This document shows, piece after piece, positions 50,501-62,500 of a stretch of 64,000 bases of DNA. The stretch comes from Membranipora membranacea (taxonomy: Eukaryota > Bryozoa > Gymnolaemata > Cheilostomatida > Membraniporidae). Every line of letters starts with the position of its first letter. The stretch's first letter is position 1. A program made the translations under genes and the position numbers. The stretch lies in assembly GCA_914767715.1 (NCBI GenBank), contig OU612071.1:14183493-14247492 (forward strand), written 5' to 3'. The notes under the pieces were generated by a model. It did not search any database, was not told the DNA's origin, and was given only the letters and a program-made list of their open reading frames with translations.

Positions 50501-53500
50501 CTACGGGCCTGTACTCTGCTGCAGTGAGAACTTTGCTGGGGATTGCTGTTAGCAGTGTTACACAATCAACCATGCCCCAAGGTTATTGTTGATGGAACAA
50601 TGATCTCAGCAGCAAGCCCGTTTTAATCTACATGTTTGTGACCTTGAAAGATCTGTCAGACTCAGGGGTGTGTATTGCATAATAAATTTCCAAAGAGAAC
50701 AAGTAGATCATTCTTTGGGTAATCTGCTTGCAGTCTGTTCTTCCCTATGACGGTAGTGAGCGAGATCATACTTATCTAGTCAGAGAGTAAAACAAAGTCA
50801 ATTTATACACACTTTTCACCGATTCAAAGTTCAAATGGCATCACAAGTTTACAAATACCACTTTACTGGACAATCAGCAAATTGAATTTTTTGTTTATCC
50901 TTTTCTTCATATATTTTCTTTACCTTCAACTTGTGAACAATCTTCTGCTTGCAGATCTTCGAGGCGCCTCCGATCAGACCTGTAAATGAATATCCCTATC
51001 ATACCATTGCATGAGAATGTCACTGAGCACTGATTCAGCTCAAAATATGGAAGCCAAAATACCCAATAACATCAACCTCCTTCACAGAGTACCATCAGGT
51101 AGCCTTCACACAAAGGCGATACGTCTGTTGTGCTAATATGAGTTTATCTGTGAAGTGTATTTTTTTACACAAAAACTAAGACTAATATTTCTATGGTTCA
51201 GATCATATTTTACCGTAGGATTGGAGCTCAATTTTGTTTTAGCTAGAAACAAAGCAGTCCTCAATCACCACGTTGGGTTTTGTGCAAGGCAAGTGATTTA
51301 GCTACTTTATCATATTATTGCCCATAATTCTAGGGGAGGTAGGGATACACTCCCCCCAGAAAGATAAAGACAGTGGCCTAAAAACACTAATTGAATAATC
51401 CATGTTGTAATCTGCTAATTATATGGCTTATAATGCTTTTGGAGGAGCTTACAGCATCCCTTCTGGTGTTGCTTTGGACTTGTCTACGACTTTAGCCTCC
51501 CCTATCAATTTTTTTAATTTACGACCCTGTTGTCAAACACAACCACATGAGATTAGTATGAATTGAAGGAATTATTCTGTGTCATTAACAGGTTCCCATG
51601 CACTTGCACGCGGAACGCTTGACCAACTTTAAACATGTGTCAACGACCGTGTTATAATAAATTAATAAATAACCAGCACATTCTTAAGCGTAAAAATGTA
51701 GGTCAATTTTTAATATTGAGCCATTTGTTATTGCCAACTCTGGTTTCAATTTTTTGCCTGGTTGTTGTTGATCTTGGGAGGTATTTAGACATTAATTAAT
51801 GTAGTACTGTCCTCAAAGGAAGGGTGTTAAGCCAATTAAGATTATCTTCCTTCATTGTTGAAAAATCAGACCATAGCATGAGCCATGAAAAATGATTGTA
51901 AAACTTCACAAACCAGTTATTCGCATACTTTTGGCAATGTTGTAATAATTTATTTTCATTTGAATCTGTAATCCTTTAAGCAATATTCAGAATCTGTCGG
52001 TACTGAAAAGCTTAAAGGGCAACCAGGGTCTTAAACAACTTCTCATTGATTAATAGCAGATTGCACCTTCTGCGTAGGGAAAAAGACAAAATCTAATTTG
52101 GATGATTATTCAGCCAGCATTCTTGTGAAACATTTCAAACTCAGCTCAAAGAGAATACCACAGATCAGTTTCCTGTTCCTGTTATTATTTAGCCTTTGCT
52201 CTATCATCATTACAGCAGTGACTTGAAACCTCTTCTAAACTGAAGTGTAACCAAGCTTAGAGTCAGCAACTACTTTGAGTTTTCTATCGTGTAATGCATA
52301 AAGCTGATGCTGCCTAGCACATTATTTTCTACCCATCAATGCATTGCTGCAAAACCTTGGTTGCCCTTTAATTTAGATATGATGCTGAGTCAAAATATAA
52401 ATCATTAAAATATCACACTGTAGTTATCTTAAGCTGAAACATTAATCATATTTAAGTGTAATTTTTATTGCTCATAACACCTGAAAATCGTTACAAAGCA
52501 CATGGCTATAGCGTAAACAACTTTTGGCTTGAATGAAAAATGTTTGCAGTGCCAAAAGCTTAATTGATTGATTATATCACGCCACTATTTTTATTTCTGA
52601 TTTTTACCATAAGCTAACCAAAATATAAATCATATTGGAGTATAAAATGCACAACCATTGACTCGAATCAATATAATTGTTTTGCAATACAACACGATTC
52701 TGGCCCTGAGTTATCCGACAAAAAACCAAAAGAAATCAGATCTTGACTCACCAAACCTTTAACCGACCTTGCATTAGACTAGATCAGATTCATAAACATG
52801 GTAGAGCTTCTACAACGCGGTAGTGTCAGTAATGCAACATATCAATATTTGACGGCCAAATCCCTGTACCTACCGTAATACCGAACTTATAAGACACCCG
52901 CCTTATAAGTGAAGCGCCCCAGCGGGAAAAAACAAAATGCTTCATTTATAACCCCCCCCCCACCCATAGCTATGAGGCACCCAATAGCTATAAGGCACCC
53001 AACAGCTATAAGGAACCCCCCAGTTATAAGGCACCCCACAGCTATATTATATAATATATTGCTGCAGTACACCCGGTGGGACTTGAACCCATTCACCAAC
53101 CAATTCATCCACTCACTTCCGCGTGCGCTATAGGTGAGGTATTACGGTACATTTTCCCTTCGTGAAATAAATTTAAAACAAAATGATAGTGACAGCGAAT
53201 GATAAAAAAAACAACTTATAAACCCATTACATTAGACCATGGTTGACAATCACGTCACAACTGATTGAAGTGGTATCCAAATTCACTGTGATCCAACATT
53301 CTGCCTGCAGGATAGCTTTGTCTATCTCTGAAGCACAGCGGCAGTGGCGCTGCCTTCCATCAAGTAAAGCAACTCCAAGAGTTAAAGGTTATGAGATAGG
53401 AAGGCGAGTGGTCCATTGAGGCCAAAATATTTCCAAATCATGGGTTTTTTATTGTATCCTCGATTTAGGTAATTAGTTCAGGTAAGTAATGGTAAGGTAA

Positions 53501-56500
53501 GGTAAGGTAAGGTGAGGTAAGGTAAGGTAAGGTAAGGTAAGGTAAGGTAAGGTAAGGTAAGGTAAGGTAAGGTAAGGTAAGGTAAGGTAAGGTGAGGCAA
53601 GGTAAGGTAAGGTAAGGTAAGGTAAGGTAAGGTAAGGTTAGGTTAGGTAAGGTAAGGTAAGGTAAGGTAAGTAATGGTAATGCATGGTAAGGTAAGGTGA
53701 GGTAAGGTGAGGTAAGGTAAGGTAAGGTAAGGTAAGGTAAGGTAAGGTAAGGTAAGGTAAGGTAAGGTAAGGTAAGGTAAGGTAAGGTAAGGTAAGGTAA
53801 GGTAAGGTAAGGTAAGGTAAGGTAAGGTAAGGTAAGGTAAGGTAATGGTAATGGATGGTTAGGTAAGGTAAGGTAAGGTAAGGTAATGCATGGTTAGGTA
53901 AGGTAAGGTAAGGTAATGGATGAACACAAAATATTATAAAACGAGCCTCATATGGAATTACACAACACTGAATAATCTGGACATTTTTTCCTGTAGAATA
54001 ATTCTACTCCTCTTGTTAGTAATTACAAAGCTTTGTGTGATTGAAAGCAAAGCAGCCCCTTTATTTTAATTGAAATTGAGTCCTACCACTACACAAGATG
54101 TGAGATTTCCAAATAATCCACTGATATCCAGTTAGATATTATTACTATGAATATTGAGTGTCATCATCATCTTTGAAGCGGAGAGAGTTATCCTCTCTTG
54201 GGTACAGGTATTGGGACCCATAGTACTCATGCAGCACCCTATAGCCATGCCCACCGGAAACCCGGCTACTCTTTATATCGAAGAGGCAGAGGGGGTGCTT
54301 TTTACTGCGTGTGGGGTGTGCAAACACACAGTTGACCTTCGGTACTTTTAGTCCCGTTCCGCAAGGACCTAGCTAGGATGAATGGCGTGCCAGTACCAAA
54401 TCACAAATGACTGCCGGCGCTGGGAATTGAACCTGGATCTCAAAGATCACAAGTTCGTACCCTTAACCATTACACTACTCCTGACTCCTATGGAGTATAT
54501 GGAGTATTAAATTTGGCATATGTTTGCTTTACAAAATAGTGTTGATTGCTTCCCATCAAAAGATATTTAGGCTATAATTGCGTTTTTGGGATTGTGATAT
54601 TTGCTTGGGTAAAAAAAAAAGGCAAATCGCATGCCGATTATCATATTTTTCAAAGATTTTCCCACACTTCAGAGCACCATGATCTGAAATTTCAGCATTT
54701 CATTCATATTTTCATGTCATAGAGCAATATAGAGGAGAAAACCTAAGTGGTTGAGAAACGTTTAGAAGAATTTTCTTTTTATTAAAGCAAATGGTTTCAG
54801 CTGTGTCCATGGGCTATTTAAAATGTTGACATGGTGCTCCCAATTAGCCTGAGATCTTCCAAATGATACCAAATATTGGGAGGCGCAACTGTAGCAAATT
54901 TCACATCGTGCGCTGAGGCTAATAGAATTTTAACTTACAGGGCAACCAGGGTTCCAAACAACTTCTCATTAATTAATAGCAGATTGAGCCTTCTTCATAG
55001 GGAAAAAGACAAAATCTAATTCGGATGACTATTCAGCCAGAATTCTTGTGAAACATTTCATCCATCAAGTACTCAAACTCAGCAAAAATAGAATACCACA
55101 GGGCAGTTTCCTATTCCTGTTATTATTCAGCCTGTGCTCTATCATCATTACAGCAATGTCTTAGAACCTCCCCAAAACTGAAGTGTTACCCAGCTTAGAG
55201 CCAGCAACTACCTTGAGTTTTGCATTGCGTAATGCACAAAGCTGATGCTGCCTAGCACATTATTTACTACCCATTAATGCATTGCTGCGAAACCTTGGTT
55301 GCCCTTTGCACTAAAAGTAGAGTTTTTATTATTTATTATTATTTTATTATATTTTTAAATTATATTATATTACTTAATTTATATATATATATATATATAT
55401 TTTATATACATACTACACATGATAATATTATAATAACATGTTATCAGGTTAGCCTAGTGGTTAGCGGATTGGATCATCGATCTGACGACCGGGGTAATAT
55501 TCCCGTGCATGTCCACTGATGTTACCTGAGAAGCCAAGTTCGGTAGAGTGTTCCAATGAGTACCAGCGCTTCATGTAGGTTCTCATAAGGCAGGGTTGGC
55601 TATGGAGTGCTTGGACCCAGTGACCGGGCGGTAATGATGTTGTGTTCACCGTTTAGAAGTACCTAATGTGGCTTACATTAAGCGGTATTTAAATGAACTC
55701 ATTATTATTATTATTATCATTATATATTATATATGTCAGGCAGCATCATGGTGAAGGTGTTGCTATAATTTATTCATTGTCCATATCATCACACATGAAA
55801 CGATTTTGAGGTAACTTTTATTAACTACATCAGGAAGTACTTGTGGCACGGTCACCCAAAGGAGATGCGAAAATAAAAGCCTCCGTTTCTATTTCATAAT
55901 AAATTGTAGTGTGCCACAGTATCTCTCCATAATGAATTATAACTCCTTGGTAACTCACCTGTAAGATTTGAAATTAATAAATAAATAAATGAATGAATAC
56001 ATACTTATTTATTTATAGAGGTTAGCTTGAAAGTATACAAAAAACAGAGCAGTAATGTATTGAGAAGAGGAAAAATTTGTCATTTCACACCGGCTTGAAT
56101 TCCCTAAATCCAAAGCTAGCCAACGTAATCTCTTTTCTATCTTTACTCTATATATCCTAAGACTAAACCATAGTCAAACCAAACCATGATCTCTAGGAAA
56201 TATTTATTCTTCATGAATAAGAGCTTGCACGTTGGCATCAATCTCATTCCATATCAGAAATGTAACTGACTCTCCAGCATATATAACATACAATATAAAA
56301 TGTACATGTTCATATACATTTACTAATAAACATACAGATACATAAACATAAATATATACATATAAATATGATTATATACATATATAAAATTATTTACTAT
56401 CATATGAATAATAATCTCTAAATGATTGCCTGTTAAACTAAGTATAAATCTAAGTATTTAATGGGGAAAGAGTCTATGTGCGCATACTGAGGCATTCCTC

Positions 56501-59500
56501 GCACCCTTGATTGCCTGATATTTTGCTACTCTTCGTAGGCAGCTCTAAAAATAAAGCAAGAATGCTGATTAGGCATTCATCAAGTGGCATGAATAGCACA
56601 CGCAAACCTCACGCATCATCTAAAAACACCCAAATAAGGATTTTCATCCGATATATTACATTTCATACTAACAGCAAGAAATTAAGGATGCTATGGTGCT
56701 GTGCATTCACTCTTAACTTGCTTTCTTTTGTTGTGGTTTGTGAGAGAGCACAGCTGGTCTGCACTTGCACAATGATATTACAAAAAGCTATTGCACAATG
56801 CTATTGTGCAATACTATTGTACGATGATATTGCACAGTGCTATTGCAAATTGCAATTGATCAATGCTATTGCACACTAGCACAATGCTATTTGGGTGTTT
56901 TAAGTAAAATCACGAGAGTTACTGATTGATTGTTCCAGCCCCCTGTGCCATTTCGTGTTTATATCACGCATTATACTTGTGTCTATTTCACTTCTACCTA
57001 AGTATCCTTAAAATGGATAAGTTGTGTATTCATAGATGGTTTACATAAGGGGATGATGATCTCCGACAGGACGTGACACTGCTGATACTGAATTTAAAAT
57101 TTTCTTATTGATTTATGATCACCAAGAGAAACCGCAAGTAGGACAGTGATTTGGGTTAGACTCTCATGATGATCATATACATCATAGCATCACATACTTC
57201 AGTCAACAACTCATTGTAGCTGCATAATTCTTAAGTGAAAAGACAGGAAAAGAAATATTTAATGTGTTGACCCTGGTATGATTGGCTGTTGGGCCATCCA
57301 CCAGTCAATCAGAGCAAACACATTGGCTTCCTGACACCCATTGACCTGTCATCACTTGATTAGACAACTGACATGATTGGATGTTAGGTGAAAAGAGCCA
57401 ACTGTCAGTACCAAAAATGGGCACTTGATATATGTAGTTATATTCAGCCGGCCGCAGAAGTCAGAGGGTACAGATAGAGATGGAAACAAATGCACCCAGT
57501 AACCTCCATGGTATTTTGTAGTCACAAGCATACACAACGAGCAGAGAGAAGCAGAAGTAATCCATCAAAGATGTAGCGAAGATAACCGCAGCATGCTAAT
57601 CCGGTCAGAAAATAGGAATTCCAGTGACGCAGTAATTTGGTTTCCCAACACGTCATAGTACCAAGTACCAAGTAATCTCCAGGGTGACACAGAAGTAATT
57701 AACCAGGAAGTAACAACAACAAAGTCAGCCCAAAAATAGAACAACAAATTCCAGAGGGTAGACTGAGGAACAGCAGCAATATACCACGTGATGTGACCAC
57801 AGAACGGTTTCATATAACAGAGCCGCAAGAGACACTAATCCTAGTACCAAGTACTAATTAATCTTCAGGAATTTGGTTTTCCAAAACGTCATAGCACCAA
57901 GTACCAAGTAATCTTCAGGGTGACACGGAAGTAATTAATCTTGGAGTAACAACAACAAAGTCAGCCCAAAAATAGAACAATAAATTCCAGAAGGTAGACT
58001 GAGGAACAACAGCCATATACCACGTGGCGTGACCACAGAACGGTTTCATATAACAAAGCCACAAGAGACACTAATCCACTTATCCGCCGACAGCTAATCA
58101 AACGACAACAAGCAGAGTCAGCACAAAAATCAACACCTATTTAAAGGCCGAAATTTTGAACAGTAAATTAGTACAATTTAATTCTTTGATCAGCACAGTC
58201 AACTTTTTACATAGCTAGTAAAAGACATTATATTTTGATTTAATAAATACTAGTTTTAAATCAAAGATCTTTGTTGGAACGCTAACACTAAAGTGGAGTC
58301 TAAGGACCAATATATACTGTGAGTATCATTTGAATTACATTATCATTTTTTATAAGTATCAAGACAATAAACAATAACTTTAGTGAATATACTGTTGTAA
58401 TTGATTTCTATGCATATAGTAATTGGCAAAGTAATTAGGGACAGTTCGTCAGGTACTCAGACGTTAGGTCATATTCACTAAGAGTTTATAAGGCAATTTT
58501 GCAATCAACTAAAGTAAGTCGTTGTTAATTGTTACTATAACAACACTCTGAAACAGATTCAAAATTAACTTTAGGAGGTTTAATCATTGTGACCCACCAT
58601 AAACGCAGGTATTTCGCGTAGATGCTCATATCAAAGTCGGAAATCATTGTGACCCACCATAAAACGCATGTATTTCGCGTAGGTGCTCATATCAAAGTCG
58701 GAAATCATTGTGACCCACCATAAAACGCATGTAATTCGCGTAGGTGCTCATACCAAAGTCGGAAATCATTGTGACCCACCATAAACGCAGGTATTTCGCG
58801 TAGGTGCTCATATCAAGTCGGAAATCATTGTGACCCACAGTTAAACGCAGGTAATTCGTGTCTGTGATCATATCAAGTCGGAAATCATTTAGAAGTATCA
58901 TTGGGAACTATTGTTAAAGCAGAACAGAATTAATTAGTATTCATATTTGCTTGGGGGTTAAATACATTAAGTTTCGGAATAATAGTTAAGGATTAGATTC
59001 TTGTGTTTTAAAGAAGTAGGACGCTACCGATTTAAGATAAGATATCTCTAATCTGTGAAACATTAATTCAACATTGAATATAGAATTTGAACATCAATTT
59101 TAGAGTGACCACAGACTGATACCTCTTTCCTCCACTAGAAATTGGGTTGGAGTCTTTAGCTAATTTAACTTGGCTAAGAGGCCTGTGATACTGATACACC
59201 GCCTTGATTACCTGATTGGGCTTCCAGGCACTATACAGAGATCAAGTAGGTGCTCATAATTAAAATCAGTCACCTAAGTTGAATAACATAAATATCAAAC
59301 GTACCTGAACACATTCATAAATAGTGATTGTGTCATATTAACATCTAAGGATAATATTGACTTTGTGGTGTAAGAGCATTGTCTCGAAACTCATCAAGAG
59401 TTTTACTGTTAGAACAAGACAGGGGTCTTAGCAGGTTATCGGCAGGAACCTTTCTTAAACAACTTGAAGGCAACTTCTAGTGAAGCTAAGAAGAGGTCAG

Positions 59501-62500
59501 GCTCAATAACAACCCCTTAGTAAATTGCTTTGTGGAGTAGTGGGAACCAGCTGTTCGTCACTAGAAATTAATAAGTTAAATACCTCGTACTCACCAGAGT
59601 GCTAGCATTACCAATTGGAACCACGTTTTAATAGATTTGAGCGATCTTGTCTTTCTTCAGTGCATGAAAGAGGAGGTAACTCCAAATTAGAACTACCAAT
59701 AAATTACACAACAATAAAGTGACATTTTGAAGTGTCCGGAGTGCAAGATTTAAAAGCACAACTACAAACATAGTTAGAACCAATTTAAAAGCAGGACGAC
59801 AATTTCCGTTCCTCACAGCATATACTCTCTTAAAGTATATGCACACAGTGAGTTAGAAATTCCGTTCCTCACACAACCACCTGCCAATCAGAGCCAACAC
59901 ATTGGGTAGCTGACATGACTTCTCACATGAGCAGACAACTGACATGAATAACTCAGCAAAACTTAATTCAGCAGACTTTTCAACTCAGTTGGCCAGGAAG
60001 GAAGAAGATCACAGCAGGGCCGTAGTTCAGAGCAAAGGATAGGGGAGGCAAAAGTCTGAGGCAAGTTCTAAGAACCAACAGGAGAGACGATGTCAGCTCA
60101 ACCCCACGCAATTTAAGGCATTTATATAATACCTGGAATTTCCAGGAGCTTTTTATGACATAGCATTTTCAATTAATTTGTTTTTGAGCCGCCTTATTAA
60201 GCGTACTAGGGGAGGCAGTTCATCTCTGCCTTCCTGTGAACTACGGGCATGCGCAGTGAATGAAATATTTAATACTTTACCCTCTTCCGTTTGCGCAATG
60301 GCTAGCACGTTATTTTTATTAACATTTTCAAATATTTCTTATGCTTTTATTGGCACTGCGCAGATAAGATTTCTATTATAAAAAAAAACTATAGATGCCA
60401 ATAAAGAGTATGCAATTGAATAAGGAAGAGTTAAATGAGATGTTATATTTGAGTGACATTTAAGTGAAACTTAATGATTTTATGCCTCCTGTCTTCGAGA
60501 CGTGAATTTGGTTTTTGCAATAGTAATAGGGCCATTTCTGACCCTTCATTACACGCGACCCATAAAAATTCAGAAACTAAAATTTCCAATTTATTATACC
60601 ATTTTGGTCTTGTACTGTAACTTCCATCAATAATCTTACCAGCTTACAGATCATGGTTGTCACAACTGTAACAGATAATAACTCAACTTTTAACTAATTT
60701 AGGTCAAAATTTTTCAGCCAAAATTCAGAAATTCAGAAAGATGTCAGTATAATTTATTGTCAGCATGATGAACTGCAGGAGATTGTCTAGCTTTTGATCG
60801 AAGCGATTGGCTTTACATCTTGAGAAATTTGGATTTTTGTGGCTAAACCAGCTTTATTTGGTCCAAAACATGCACTCCTCTCCGGCCAAAAAACTGAATT
60901 AGGTTAAAGAAAATGTTATACACACTAGCTTCCATTAAACTATAGAGTATTTCCGAGGTTCTGTCAGTGGCGTTTGATCATAGATTCAATAGTTGAGAAG
61001 TTATGAGCATAAACATTTCTCACTCGATGTAAAACAATCACCCAAAAAGGTGATCCATTGTTGCACACAATGTGCTTTGCATGTTATTCTGCATATATTT
61101 TCATCACGCTTTTGCATAACGTACCGTTAATGTACAATTAATCAAGTTAGAAACATGCCGTTTAAAAATAATAGCGATATTAAACATAAACCAGATTACT
61201 GGCAACGTGTCAGTGAGTAAATTTCTGAGATGGGACAAGTAGTTCCTGAGAAACTGAAAAGGCGATATATCATGTTAAAACTATGTTAAGTTTGAACTGT
61301 CAACACTCTACACCCGACAGTCATGGAAAAATAGTTTATCATCATCAAATTCCTGAATTCAGGGCCGTAGTTTAGAGAAACCGTCTGGGAAGGTAAGAAT
61401 CTGTGAGCTGAATATAAACACCAGGTGAGATGCAACCTGTGGGGTCTAAGCACTCTGAACACATGATATACTATACTCTGATCGATAGAGAGTGAATTGA
61501 TTCACATAGTAGTAGTACCATCGCAAGGAACGTGATATGACCACCCTAGTTCATTTTTATCATCTAGGGGTGGTTACATGTTAGGTACTGCTACTAAATT
61601 CATTATAACGGTCAGATATACACGTGATTATAGTCTTGGTGTGTGGTTTTACGGTATATGAATGGCAAATGCGTGGTATGACCACCCGAGTTCATTTTTA
61701 TCATCTAGGGGTGGTTACATGCTGTGTACGCATGTTTACATGGCTTTTCATCTTGTTAGCTTTATTTCATAATATCATTTTTTTATGATCAGCCTCAGTA
61801 AGGACTGGGCTTTCGTTCAAGTCAGTACACCATGGTTTGGTGTTACATTAAGCGAATAGTTTATGTAAACCACTCATAAAGATTCTACCTTTTCTGGATG
61901 GTATGTTATAACAGATATTTATATATATATTACAATTTTTTCATGCACTAAAAACTACACTGAGTATTGGAATAATGCTGCTTTGTTATCAATATCTTAT
62001 ATATACAAATATTTTTCTTAATGTTTTCAATATTATTCGTTAAATAGATATGCTTAAACTGGAATTTTGTTTAAGTCATACTCAAATACTTGCTAATTAT
62101 GATAATGATAACTCCCTAACAATGTTCGAAAATGTTTCACTTTCCAAAAGTTACACCTCTTAGTTTCTGGTATGAATTGTTTGTGTAGAGATTTGCAAGC
62201 TCAATCCGATTTTGCTGACAATATCAAAATTTTACCCTTAGGCGAATAAAATTTACAATGTCAATTAATCAGCTTTGCAATGTTGGAGAGACCTATCTCA
62301 AGCACACAGATGTTGTGCTGCATTCTAATGCTGTATTGGTTCACCTCAGTTGTAGCTTGCTGTAAAGATTATCTTCACCATGTAAAATTTTAGTCCCTCT
62401 AGAGTCTAAAATAGGGAAAAAATACACAGATAAACCAGTGTTTGAGGAATGAAATATGGGATGGTAAACTCCCTTGTTTGATAAAAAAACCATAATGAGA

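Noticed and set aside
52887-53108. Hydrophobic repeat ORF (IAVGCLIAIGCLIA)
   Set aside because: It is a shadow of the 18-bp tandem repeat, not a membrane protein.
53488-53925. Telomeric repeat
   Set aside because: The unit is GGTAA/TTACC, not TTAGGG or TTAGG; only rare interruptions give TTAGG.
58692-58901. Repetitive minus-strand ORF
   Set aside because: It is the translation of the 60-bp satellite, whose unit length varies and breaks the frame.
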